DNA of 64,000 nucleotides from Tetraselmis striata (Eukaryota > Chlorophyta > Chlorodendrophyceae > Chlorodendrales > Chlorodendraceae). Positions 1 to 8,219 of this stretch are shown piece by piece. The DNA lies in contig VCJN01003028.1 of NCBI GenBank assembly GCA_006384855.1, positions 52,018 to 116,017 of the forward strand, in the 5' to 3' direction. The stretch's first letter is position 1, and the number at the start of each line of letters is the position of its first letter. Position numbers and translations under genes: made by a program. The notes under the pieces were generated by a model. The model was not told where the DNA came from. It did not search any database and was given only the letters and a program-made list of their open reading frames with translations.

Positions 1-92
1 CAGTGAGCCTACTGAAGACAATAGTGACTAAGGGTAGGCTCACTCACTTTTGAGTGTCCTTTCGCTTTTTTGTCTGTTGTGCTTATACTACC

Positions 93-458
93 ATGCAGCA
101 TGCGACAATGCCGGGGGGACGCATCAGCTACGTGAAGGAAGCGGGACACTTCAAGACTTACACACTGGCCGATGTGGGAGAAATCAAAGCGAAAGTGACT
201 GTCACCATCCCACGAGTTGCCGGCACTCTCACCCTCCACCGCGGAGATTTGACGAAGGAGGAGCTACGAAAAGATGCTCCGTTGCAAATTCCTGACGATT
301 TTGTGTTGATGAACACCAGTAACGGAACTCCCGTAAATCATGTCAATGACTACTACCATATCCAATCCATACATAGCTACAACTTATTGTATTGCTCGCG
401 CCCGGTCCTATCGCTAGATTCTCAGATTCAACACGCTACAACCCCTAAGGAGGACTAG
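93..458 (+). CDS. Hypothetical protein, paralogue of the 1156-1545 product
   Basis: This is a 121-residue open frame from the first ATG; a second in-frame ATG lies at 108. I do not recognise a family. It resembles the product at 1156-1545: both have a short strand-like stretch ending SYV, a run of alternating hydrophobics with a TI(P/V) core, and then an APxxIPD motif followed by hydrophobic residues. The two therefore look like diverged copies of one small, beta-rich domain. No signal peptide or membrane segment is evident. It begins close to the window edge, but a complete frame is present. Confidence 0.5.
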   Translation: MQHATMPGGRISYVKEAGHFKTYTLADVGEIKAKVTVTIPRVAGTLTLHRGDLTKEELRKDAPLQIPDDFVLMNTSNGTPVNHVNDYYHIQSIHSYNLLYCSRPVLSLDSQIQHATTPKED

Positions 459-611
459 CAAGCAAGGAGGCAGCGGCTATAGGATTCTGCTCACTGTCTG
501 CGACTGTTAGTCTATTCCAGACGCAGTGTCACGGAACAAGTGTCACAACCCCACGGACAGCCTTGCATGTCGGCTGCAATCTGGGTGGCGTTCTTCAAAG
601 TCGCACAACGC

Positions 612-735
612 GAGTACCCGCCGGGAGTGCGGAGCGCCTGTTTCATGACACTGAAACATCCCTCAATGGGGTTGAACTCTGGGCTATATGGAGGTGTGAA
701 AAAAGTAAGATTCCGGCGCCTTCAGCGGCCTCTCG
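612..735 (-). pseudogene. Fragment of family 2 Tc1/mariner-type transposase
   Basis: About 124 bp closely match the 3' part of the intact transposase at 12996-13826 (plus-strand 13027-13150). It includes the codons around the PPYSPEFNPIE catalytic-glutamate motif. The match stops abruptly on both sides and there is no open frame beyond it, so this is a dead insertion remnant. The rest of the 459-852 interval shows nothing I can assign. Confidence 0.75.
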
Positions 736-852
736 CGCTTACGGCGCATTCCCTCCAGCCCACCGCGAGCGTTTTTGCGAGAGGAAAAAAGAAGCCATCT
801 GCAAGCAGCCTGCGTATAATGCTCGATATTTTTTCTCAAAGATCACTTCAGA

Positions 853-1023
853 ATGGAACACACAGTGAGGGAAGGGTTTGCACAGGCTCGCAGAGATTTG
901 GTTGGCGAACTGCAAATTCAGACAATAGAAATTCGCAAGTTATTGGAAGATATGCGACAGCACGAACGCAACCGCCAGGACGCCGCGGCCCGCCAGATAG
1001 GTTTCGAACAAAAAAAGACGTGA
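853..1023 (+). CDS. Small putative coiled-coil protein
   Basis: The frame runs ATG to TGA for 56 residues and is rich in Glu, Gln and Arg, with heptad-like spacing over residues 10-45, so a short coiled coil is likely. It has no family signature. Other short coiled-coil proteins occur in the window (48727-48969, 51813-52232), which makes this one plausible, but its size and lack of a visible homologue keep confidence low. It lies between a transposase fragment and the 1156 gene on the same strand. Confidence 0.3.
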   Translation: MEHTVREGFAQARRDLVGELQIQTIEIRKLLEDMRQHERNRQDAAARQIGFEQKKT

Positions 1024-1155
1024 GCATGGCGGAGTCATCAAGAAGCGTAGGTGGCAGGCGGCCGCCGCGGCCCGTAATTGGGGAGTCGCGCGGCGCAACA
1101 TATCACTTACGCTTGCGCTTTCCGTATTTTTTCTAACACTTGACAAAACCAACTC

Positions 1156-1545
1156 ATGCTGCAGGACACGATGGATCTCAAGGACGAGTTGAGCTACCAC
1201 CAGGTCGGCAATACCGTTAGCTATGTGGTGCCCGGTTTTGAGAACACCGAGGGAGCTGGTGCGCGGGTTCGTCTCACAATCGTCTCGCCGAAAGACCTGG
1301 CGAGGCTGGACTTTGTGGGCGACGACGGTGCCCCTGTGCCGATCCCAGACGGCGTTTACCTTTTCACCGCAGAAGAGTTGTCCAGCGGGGCGGACCCGCC
1401 AACGCCTTCGACCCCCCTTGGTGGGCCAGACGCAGGATTCTACGTGGTCAGCTACCGCACCAGATATTTCTTGCAGCTGCACGGAAACACCGTCTTTGCG
1501 CTGTATGAAAAGGCGGTACAGACACCCGCTGTGGCAAAAGTGTAA
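1156..1545 (+). CDS. Hypothetical protein, paralogue of the 93-458 product
   Basis: This 129-residue product has a second possible ATG start at 1171. No family is recognised. It shares with the 93-458 product a VSYV strand, a region of alternating hydrophobics, and a PVPIPDG motif followed by VYLF, so the pair probably arose by duplication. A proline/glycine-rich insertion (about residues 78-95) precedes a final tyrosine-rich strand region. The stop is about 100 bp from the terminus of the family 1 transposon, so its 3' flank is transposon sequence. Confidence 0.5.
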   Translation: MLQDTMDLKDELSYHQVGNTVSYVVPGFENTEGAGARVRLTIVSPKDLARLDFVGDDGAPVPIPDGVYLFTAEELSSGADPPTPSTPLGGPDAGFYVVSYRTRYFLQLHGNTVFALYEKAVQTPAVAKV

Positions 1546-1645
1546 ATTCCTTTCCCGATCCTGCTGCGCGACTCCGGAGAACACCTCGCGTGCACCACTT
1601 TGTAAATTTACGCTTTCACGTCGATCGCCTCATACGTGTACGGTA

Positions 1646-1734
1646 CACCTGTGTTAGCTAGAAATGGAACAGCTAGTTTTGCTAGTCTCCATGACAGCAC
1701 CAAATCGGCGTAATTTGTAAGCGTGTTGAGTCAA
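1646..1734 (-). ncRNA. Candidate guide (omega) RNA 3' scaffold, family 1 copy 1
   Basis: These 89 bp lie between the Fanzor stop codon and the transposon end. They are nearly identical in the three Fanzor-bearing copies and recur without the gene at 9101-9181. In TnpB/Fanzor systems the guide RNA scaffold maps to this position, with the guide taken from the sequence just outside the element. The segment contains self-complementary CTAGC/GCTAG stretches. The RNA itself is inferred; only the conservation and position are seen. Confidence 0.45.
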
Positions 1735-3879
1735 CTATGATGCCTTCTTTCTTTTCCTTCTGGCCTTGATCACGGAGTCATCTGTGCGCTTGACCACGCA
1801 CAGATGTTGAGGACGGGGCTTGTCCTGAAGGATAGCGATGAAGGCAAGTAGGATGTTCTTGGCGGCGTTGAAGTCACGGTTACGTTCCTTGGGCCTCTCA
1901 GGGCCATGTTCGTCCGGCCCATGTTTGCAGTGATTGCATCGGCGGGACTCTCTGTCCGGAACTTGTTTACCGTCCTTCTCCTTGTACATGATCTCCATCT
2001 CGTTGAAGCACTTGTAGCACGTCTTTGTCGTCCTGTGCTCCCACACCTTCATGATGTACCCCTTCTTGTCGTGTTGTCTGAAAGCTCGCTTGATGGACTT
2101 CTGGATTGCCTTAGTAGGAACTGAAATAGGACATCCTTTCATCGTAGCACTGACATTTGCGTGTCCCACACCGATGAGGATCGGAGTCTTCTCTTCCTTC
2201 CGGATGGCGAACCCTGCTACCTTCATCAGGGCAGACTGTTTTCTCCTGAAGCAGGTGAAGCGCCGCTTGCATCTCTCATCGTTCAGAAGAAACTCCTTGT
2301 CGAGAGTATCGATCCTATCAGCCGCCGCCTTCACGAATTTTGCCCATATATCGATGTCGGAGCTTCTCCCGCCTCCGCTTTCAGTAAGCTTGTCAAGAGC
2401 CTCTTTCACCTCCGCCGTGGACCTCCGTTCTTCTTCCCACGTTCGTTGTTCTCCTTGACGACATATCTTCGCCCACTGCGCTCGTGAGAAGGCCGAATGC
2501 TTCGCAGAAGAAACCATTTCTCCCTTGTGGGCCTCCATGTTGAGGTCAGATTTGGGGATGGTAGCTCCTGTCAGAAGGAATACGTGGCCAGGATCAAATG
2601 CGGTGATGCTTGGCGAACAGTTGTTGTACACCTCTCGTATCTTTCTGAGCTCCTCTTCGTAATGTTGATCGACATCCTTCTTCTCTCAAGCAGGTCTGTG
2701 TAAAGTCTTGACGACGATGGAGACCGCCACACCGTCCGTTTCAATTGAAGATACCCACTGCGTGTCCTTCAACTTTCTGACCTTGAGTCGGTTGTAACGC
2801 CTGAACTTCTTCGTCCTCTTGTTCTCCCCCCTCCTCTTGACCTTCTTCTCCCTCTGTCTCTTCTTGTACCCAATGACGCGATTTGCCTTGCGGTTCCACA
2901 GCTCTTGTGTCAACTTGAGCTCACGATGAAGATCTCTCTCAGCATCGGGAAGGTCCCTCATCAGAGTTGAGAATACTCCTGGGTCGATTCTAGCATGGTG
3001 CCTGGCACCAATACTGGGAAATGGTAATGGTCGGAACCCCTTTTCCGAAGCTTTGCAGAGGTCGAAATGAAACTTGATCAGCGAGGAAGGCAAGCCCTCC
3101 GCCGGGATCTCCGGTAGTCCGTCCTTGAGGAGGCCTCCCTTACCGAGTCTGTCCACGATGCTTTCGATAAGAGTCCTGTCTTCGACGTTCTCGCACGGAG
3201 ACTCGCCGAACAAGTACTTGACGGCAGCATCAGGAGGTCCCTTCACATGGGACCTCACGTAGGTCTTTAACCTTTTCAGAGAGTGGCTCTTGATCTGAGT
3301 TTTTATGTTTGCGTGGATCTTGTTGGCGATGTAGGTCTTGACGTTTGACCAGTGAGACACCAAAGAAAGTTCGTTGAGCGAAGGTCCCAGGGAGTCGATG
3401 TACTTGTGCTTTCTCAAGCATTTCTCGAACAGGTCGGGGAGAGGGTCGCGCAGACACAGAACGATTGGCTTGATCTTCAGAGGGGATGAAAGAATGTCGC
3501 AAATCTTGAGGAGGTTGTCCTCGTTGTTGATGTTCTCACACACTGTCATATTCAGTAGAGCGGATGCGCGCCGGTGGAGTTTTGTGCACATGACTGAATA
3601 GGATCGGATCCTCTCCATAACGACAGCGTTGCTGGTCAAGCTGGACAGGTACCTCTTCACGACTTGCTCTCTGGTTGCGGCCGAGCATTGAAGCTGCGTT
3701 TCGGTGATCTTGTTGTGTCGTAAAGCGAAGACGAGCTTGTCGTTCCAGAAGTCGGGCACGTTGTCAAATCCTTGTAGTAATTCGTCCAGAGCTTCTTTCG
3801 ACAAACGCCCTCCTCTTCCTCCGACTTTATTCTCCTCATCATCCTTCTTCCGTTTTTTCTTTGACGGCTCGGTAGTCAT
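1735..3879 (-). pseudogene. Fanzor (RNA-guided nuclease, TnpB relative), broken by one in-frame stop
   Basis: The frame spans 715 codons including the terminator, exactly the length of the intact copy at 24987-27131. It is interrupted only by a TGA at 2686-2688. The intact copy has GCC CGA there; this copy has GCT TGA, so two adjacent C-to-T changes created the stop. The RuvC-I aspartate (AFDPG), the glutamate before the zinc ribbon (VWEHRTTKTC), the CxxC...CxxC zinc ribbon and the RuvC-III aspartate (RDFNAAKN) all remain. The N-terminal half (397 codons) could be translated but lacks the nuclease. The downstream half has its own ATG but no upstream guide-binding half. Confidence 0.9.
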
Positions 3880-3904
3880 GTTATTGTCAGTAAAGGTGGG
3901 TTTT

Positions 3905-4080
3905 GTTTTCTGTGTTCTGGCGAACGCTTAGGCCCTTTCCAGGGGGGTTGAAGCGAGAGCGAGAGAGGGTATGCTGTGGCGTGTTCTGGCGAACGATTAG
4001 GCCCTTTCCAGGGAGGTTGAAGCGAGAGCGAGAGAAGGTATGCTGTGGTGAGTTCTGATGCACGCTTAAGCCTTTTCTCG
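3905..4080 (-). repeat. Tandem repeats in the Fanzor leader, family 1 copy 1
   Basis: About 2.5 units of roughly 70 bp contain GTTCTGGCGAACG and a stretch of alternating AGCGAGAG. They lie between the transposase 3' end and the Fanzor ATG. The same array occurs in copies 2 and 3 with a different internal deletion in copy 2, so it is part of the element. It may hold the Fanzor promoter or 5' untranslated region. Confidence 0.7.
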
Positions 4081-4217
4081 GCGAGGAGAACAAAAAAGGA
4101 TCTCTCCACGGGCGAGTCCTTGCATCTGTACCGGAGGTCTCACGCGTTGCGATCCGGGCGCTGGGAAACTCCACGCATAGAAAGGGACTCCGTGTCCTTA
4201 ACATGCGCTCGGGCACT

Positions 4218-4506
4218 TTATGCCATTTCCAGGCATTCTAACGTATTGGATATGAACTTCCTTGCATGGGAGTTACACTTGCGAACCATCGCCGTGTCTA
4301 CATTTTGGGCAAACGAATGTAATATTCCCTCTTCGAATTCTTGTAACGTTCGCCCTTTAGTAACATTCCACTTTCTGAATGAATTCTTTACTATACCGAA
4401 CACATTCTTAATAGGGTTATAATCAGGTGAATAAGGTGGGATAAATTTCAGATTAAAGCCTTTTCGTGTTGCAACAGATGCAACACTCTGTGTTTTGTGT
4501 ATCGAG
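4218..4506 (-). pseudogene. Family 1 transposase remnant with Glu-to-Lys active-site change
   Basis: Only about the last 95 codons of the DDE transposase survive. The DDE glutamate in NPIENVF (E148 in the 24022 copy) is a lysine codon here (AAG, NPIKNVF), so catalysis would be lost even without the truncation. The upstream break lies where the element is fused to the ankyrin gene. Confidence 0.85.
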
Positions 4507-4962
4507 GTGGCCGCCCTCGGCTGCGGCCTTGCATGTTAGAGTGTTCAAGGGACAGTCCTGCTCGTGTAGCCACTTGAGAACATCGAGGTGACCGCCCTCG
4601 GCTGCGGCCTTGCACGTCAGCTCGTCCCAGGGACAGCCCTGCTCGTGCAGCCACTTGAGGACCTCGAGGTGACCGCCCTCGGCTGCGGCCTTGCATGTTA
4701 GAGTGTTCAAGGGACTCCCCTGCTCGTGCGCCCACCGCACGTATTTAAGGCGGCCTTCGCGCGCGGCGGTATTCAAGACGTCCAAGGGCGCCGAGGGCGG
4801 TCGTTTCTTTTGGAGCCGGGAGGCCTGGCGCCACTTCCGGGAGACGAAGGTCAGCGCTAATAGGTCGGCGGGTCCCAAACGGTCGGTGATCAAGTGCGCG
4901 AGTTCGTCCGGCAGGCCGTCCCAGGTGCGCGTTTTATTCGCGATGGCGGGCTCGGACGTCAT
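4453..4962 (-). CDS. F-box/ankyrin protein with transposase-derived C-terminus
   Basis: The ATG at 4962 gives about 169 residues; upstream in-frame ATGs exist at 5001 and 5058. The N-terminus carries an F-box-like LPDELAHLITDRLGPADLLAL motif. Three ankyrin-like repeats of the pattern GGHLxVLKWLHEQxCP follow, as in giant viruses and some algae. After GGHLD the frame runs into family 1 transposase DNA and ends 17 codons later, so the protein is a chimera of a truncated ankyrin gene. F-box/ankyrin proteins of this type are thought to recruit substrates to SCF ubiquitin ligases. Confidence 0.75.
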   Translation of the reverse strand: MTSEPAIANKTRTWDGLPDELAHLITDRLGPADLLALTFVSRKWRQASRLQKKRPPSAPLDVLNTAAREGRLKYVRWAHEQGSPLNTLTCKAAAEGGHLEVLKWLHEQGCPWDELTCKAAAEGGHLDVLKWLHEQDCPLNTLTCKAAAEGGHLDTQNTECCICCNTKRL

Positions 4963-5080
4963 GGTGGCGTCGGTGCTTTTCGTTCCTCTTTTACGTACCA
5001 TATGGGTACTCTGACATTTTCGTATACGCTTTTGAACGCAGGTGCCCATTCTTGACATTCCAGAAAAATGACACAATCGT

Positions 5081-5944
5081 ATGGCACCCGCTCATAGGGA
5101 CGACTTCCATGACATTCTTCAATGCCTTGGATCCATGCCGCGGCTTCGCGTGCGTCTGGGATATGATATTTCCATGATTTACTTCACAGAGAGCATGGCC
5201 AACTTTCTGCCAAGAACACAGCAGAGACTCGAAGTTGCGTCGCCTTGGCAAGAAGGTACTCTCTCAGCAGGCGTACATGAGCTCAAGAATGTTGTTGCAA
5301 AAATGGATCACCGCATAGAAGCTGCCCTTATAACACTTTCAGGCAGCACCGGTAAGGTGAAACAGTATGGAAAAATGCATTCCAATGCCATACAGGAAGA
5401 CGTGGCTGAGGCTATTCAGAGATGGCTGGTCAACGGAAAAATTGTTTGTATTGGGTATAATTTCCAGATTGAGGAGGATGCATGGTGTGGCGATGTCGAT
5501 GCCGTGGTGGCCGGAACGGCCCCTGAAGGTTGCAATGCAGCTGGTAAGGAAGTCATCATCATTTGTGAGGCAAAATCCAACGTGAAAAAACAGATGCGTC
5601 TAGCGGTTCGCCGGGTTTCCCAAAACGTACGGCGATGGATTGATATGTGCAGAATCCACAAAGAGATTATTGATACCGACCTGGAGTTTTGGCCCGATGA
5701 TAGAACGGACTGTAGGCTAAGAAGCGACCTTGAAAAGCTGATGGTGAACAAATATTGTGACTACCAAGTTGTACCGGCCATCGGTGGAAGAAACTTGCCT
5801 GTTGAGACTGGAGACGCAATTTGCGAGAAGATTCGCGACCCCATGGATGGGTTAGGGAACGTCGGCTATAGCCCTTGCGCGAATGCTCAGTTTTGCCTGA
5901 TTGTACCTGCAGATGGGCATGCGGTGTCTGCACATGCCGTTTGA
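5081..5944 (+). CDS. Putative PD-(D/E)XK-fold nuclease
   Basis: The product has 287 residues from the ATG at 5081. The middle region fits the restriction-endonuclease-like fold: an N-terminal helix with a glutamate (IQEDVAEAIQRWL), then GDVDAVVAG with D138/D140, then a strand ending CEAK (E163, K165), followed by a basic helix (MRLAVRRVSQNVRRW). The D...ExK spacing is typical of metal-dependent DNA nucleases. The family is assigned from the motif only; about 120 C-terminal residues are unassigned. It is divergently oriented to the F-box/ankyrin gene, with about 120 bp between the preferred ATGs. Confidence 0.5.
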   Translation: MAPAHRDDFHDILQCLGSMPRLRVRLGYDISMIYFTESMANFLPRTQQRLEVASPWQEGTLSAGVHELKNVVAKMDHRIEAALITLSGSTGKVKQYGKMHSNAIQEDVAEAIQRWLVNGKIVCIGYNFQIEEDAWCGDVDAVVAGTAPEGCNAAGKEVIIICEAKSNVKKQMRLAVRRVSQNVRRWIDMCRIHKEIIDTDLEFWPDDRTDCRLRSDLEKLMVNKYCDYQVVPAIGGRNLPVETGDAICEKIRDPMDGLGNVGYSPCANAQFCLIVPADGHAVSAHAV

Positions 5945-6004
5945 AAGGCAAAACTCATTTCTCGCGCCGGTGATTCAGGCGTAGACATGCATCACCCGCA
6001 TCAG

Positions 6005-6480
6005 TCCAAATAAGCTGCCGAAACATGTGATTCCAACAGATGTTCGGAGCGCATGGATTTTCAATGGACTTTCACATCCACAAAAAATGGATGAATCGTA
6101 TATGCAAATGTGTAGATATGGCGGAGGCACGTCAGGGCGACATTTTGTACGTCGTTGGAACGGGACCCGGCGTGCAGAAACAATCCGGTGACGGGTTCTG
6201 CACGGCTATCCTGGATGATGACGTCGTTTCAGAGAAAATGGTGTGCACACACAGATGTATGATCGAACATTACCACCCTCCCAATAAATTCTCTGACATG
6301 CAGCTCATATTGAGGGATACGGGAATTGTCATAATGAATGGAAAATATTGGATTGAATGGGAGCTTGACAGGCTCTCATACAACAGTGATTGCGTTGACA
6401 CAAAAGAGTTCCTACTCGCGTGCCACTCCAAATAAGCTGCCGAAAGGAAAACATGTGATTCCAACAGATGTTCGGGGCGC
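6005..6480 (+). repeat. Direct repeats flanking a 420-bp segment
   Basis: A 48-54 bp sequence beginning TCCAAATAAGCTGCCG and ending in CAGATGTTCGG(A/G)GCGC occurs at 6005-6052 and again at 6427-6480. The second copy has 6 extra bases (GGAAAA). The segment between them contains the 6040-6435 reading frame, whose last codons and stop lie in the second repeat. This looks like an old tandem duplication or an insertion with a long target duplication. Confidence 0.7.
6040..6435 (+). CDS. Hypothetical protein
   Basis: The 131-residue frame begins with an ATG inside the first of two flanking direct repeats and stops within the second. No family is recognised. Cys and His residues are frequent (CKC, CTHRC), but the spacing fits no zinc finger I know. 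A C-terminal stretch of alternating hydrophobics and charges (residues 85-125) suggests a folded domain. Confidence 0.45.
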   Translation: MFGAHGFSMDFHIHKKWMNRICKCVDMAEARQGDILYVVGTGPGVQKQSGDGFCTAILDDDVVSEKMVCTHRCMIEHYHPPNKFSDMQLILRDTGIVIMNGKYWIEWELDRLSYNSDCVDTKEFLLACHSK

Positions 6481-6576
6481 GACGCAACGCGCACGTTTAT
6501 CGCTTGACATTTTTGCCGTGTTCCGCGTCGCGACATCATCGAATCGCCGCGCGGCCAAAGCCACGGGCCGCCTACA

Positions 6577-7257
6577 TCAATTACCGAGATTCTGGGCGAC
6601 ACGGGACGCACACTCCACGTTCTTTGCGACGCACAGGGGGACAACCACGTCGCGCAGGGCGTCCACGAGGTCCTTCAGAGCGGAGGACTCATTTTCACAC
6701 TTATATACCGACCGAACATCGACCTCGAAAGTCTCGGGACTGTTGAGCACAAGGTGCTCCATCTTCCCGCAGAGGAGGAGATCCGCGAACTCGTGGACAG
6801 TGATGCCGTCGGGCTGCGAGACCTCCTCGCTATCTTCGGGCTCGCTGTCATCGTCGGTACCGCCTCCATCGTACTGGCAATCACCCTGGATGATCTTGAT
6901 GACGATCTTCGCGCCGGTGAGGTAGGCCAAGATGGTCTGCTTGCAGGAAATTTCGGCGAACCCGCTGGAAGTCATCCTTGAGATTTCGCGGGTGGCGGCG
7001 ACTTGCTCGTTTTCTTGCTCGGCTAGGACGTCCCTCACATGTTTAACGACGGCTTCGTGGTGCTTGTTGACCAGTTCGCTCGCGCGTTGTGTGATATTGT
7101 TGCGGTGCAGGACGGCGGTGTTGTACCGCTCTTTGGCCTTCTCGAGCGCCGCGCTTGCATTCTCGAGGGCCTTCTGTGCGGCCTGTAGCTCCTCCTCTGC
7201 GGCATCTCTCTCGACACGGCTTGGAATTTTCATCGGGGCGGGGGCGTAGGCGGCCAT
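6577..7257 (-). CDS. Coiled-coil protein of unknown function
   Basis: The first ATG at 7257 gives 226 residues. Residues about 10-100 form a long alanine/glutamate-rich coiled coil. A likely globular part follows, then an acidic linker (GGGTDDDSEPEDSEE) and a C-terminal domain containing ITVHEFADLLLCGKMEHL, which reads like a BTB/Skp1-type segment, although I would not claim that fold. Its 3' end is about 100 bp from the 6005-6480 repeat. Confidence 0.6.
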   Translation of the reverse strand: MAAYAPAPMKIPSRVERDAAEEELQAAQKALENASAALEKAKERYNTAVLHRNNITQRASELVNKHHEAVVKHVRDVLAEQENEQVAATREISRMTSSGFAEISCKQTILAYLTGAKIVIKIIQGDCQYDGGGTDDDSEPEDSEEVSQPDGITVHEFADLLLCGKMEHLVLNSPETFEVDVRSVYKCENESSALKDLVDALRDVVVPLCVAKNVECASRVAQNLGN

Positions 7258-7412
7258 GTCTGGTCGAGGCTTCTTTGTTTGGTCTCGGTCGGCGTTGGGA
7301 GAACAAGACAAGTAGAACGTTGTCGGTGGAACCGTAGTCTACATGCCATATTCATTTTTTCAGAACGCCCGACTCCGCCACTGTGAGCGACTGACGTTAC
7401 GAGGCACTTGTC

Positions 7413-8045
7413 TTAAGCATTTTGTACGTGCTCGCGTACCCACGCGAGGACGTCGAGGTGGCCGCCGAACGCGGCGGCCGAGGCGCAGAGGCTCTCGTCC
7501 CAGGGGCAGCCCTGCGCGCGGGCCCACGCGAGGACGTCGAGGTGGCCGCCGAACGCGGCGCCGTAGGTTGTCAACACGCCCCATGGGCAGCCGTGCTCGC
7601 GCGCCCACACGAGGACCTCCAGGTGGCCGCCGAACGCTGCGTCGGAGCACGTGCCTGTGTCCCACGGGCACCCGTGCTCGCGCACCCACCGCAGAACCTG
7701 CAGGTGGCCTCCGCCCGCCGCGGCCCTGCATGTCCATTCGTTCCACGGGCAGTCATGCTCGTGCAGCCACTTGATGACGTCGAGGTGGCCGCCCTCGGCC
7801 GCGGATTCGCACGTGCGCTCGTTCCAGGGGCAGCCTTTCGCGCGCGCCCACCGCGCGTACTCGAGACGCCCCTCGCGCGCGGCTGTGGTGATGACATCGA
7901 ATGAGCGGGTCTTCCGGCGGGCGGCGCCGCGGTGCCACACGAAGGCCGTCGCCAGGAGGTCCGTGGGTCGGAGGAAGTCCGCGATCTTGCCCGCCAGGTC
8001 GTCGGGCAGGTTCTTCCAGTCTCTCTCGGCGGCGGCGGGAATCAT
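7413..8045 (-). CDS. F-box/ankyrin repeat protein
   Basis: The product has 210 residues from an ATG. An F-box-like segment (NLPDDLAGKIADFLRPTDLL) lies at residues 12-31, followed by about five ankyrin-like repeats of the form CPWxxxTCxxAAxGGHLxVLxWAR. The frame has the same architecture and N-terminal sequence as the 16259-17176 gene, with which it shares the first-repeat sequence AAREGRLEYARWARAKGCPW. It ends normally. The family is expected to act as a viral adaptor for host ubiquitin ligase; this is a family inference. Confidence 0.8.
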   Translation of the reverse strand: MIPAAAERDWKNLPDDLAGKIADFLRPTDLLATAFVWHRGAARRKTRSFDVITTAAREGRLEYARWARAKGCPWNERTCESAAEGGHLDVIKWLHEHDCPWNEWTCRAAAGGGHLQVLRWVREHGCPWDTGTCSDAAFGGHLEVLVWAREHGCPWGVLTTYGAAFGGHLDVLAWARAQGCPWDESLCASAAAFGGHLDVLAWVREHVQNA

Positions 8046-8102
8046 TGTCGCCGAGCAGCTCCGCGCGCGGAGTCTCCCACGGGCAGGACCAGGAACGCGG
8101 CG

Positions 8103-8165
8103 TTACGCCGATTTGGTGCTGTCATGGAGGGAAGCAAAATTACACACTAGAATTTCTACCGAACT
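8103..8165 (+). repeat. Diverged fragment resembling the family 1 transposon end
   Basis: The first 27 bp (TTACGCCGATTTGGTGCTGT and on) match the conserved 3' end of family 1 elements. The second half has diverged. It sits in the promoter interval between the divergent 8045 ankyrin gene and the 8220 phosphotransferase gene. Confidence 0.6.
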
Positions 8166-8219
8166 TTTGAGGGGCGGACTTCGCGGACCTATGGTGTGTA
8201 GTTTTTGGTTCGGGAAAAA

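Larger units (their letters stand above)
1646..4506 (-). mobile_element. Family 1 Fanzor transposon, copy 1 (5'-truncated)
   Basis: The right end in element orientation lies at 1646 and reads CACCTGTGTTAGCTAGAAAT, preceded by a TA dinucleotide at 1644-1645. The element runs leftward-oriented through a Fanzor gene, a tandem-repeat leader and the 3' part of a DDE transposase. It then stops inside the transposase at about 4500-4506, where it joins an ankyrin gene across the shared bases CCTCGAT. Full copies at 23959-27220 and 38602-41875 show that about 410 bp, including the left terminal repeat, are missing. Confidence 0.9.

Noticed and set aside
940-1584. 214-codon minus-strand frame
   Set aside because: It overlaps the 1156-1545 gene and has no motif; the plus-strand frame has a paralogue in the window.
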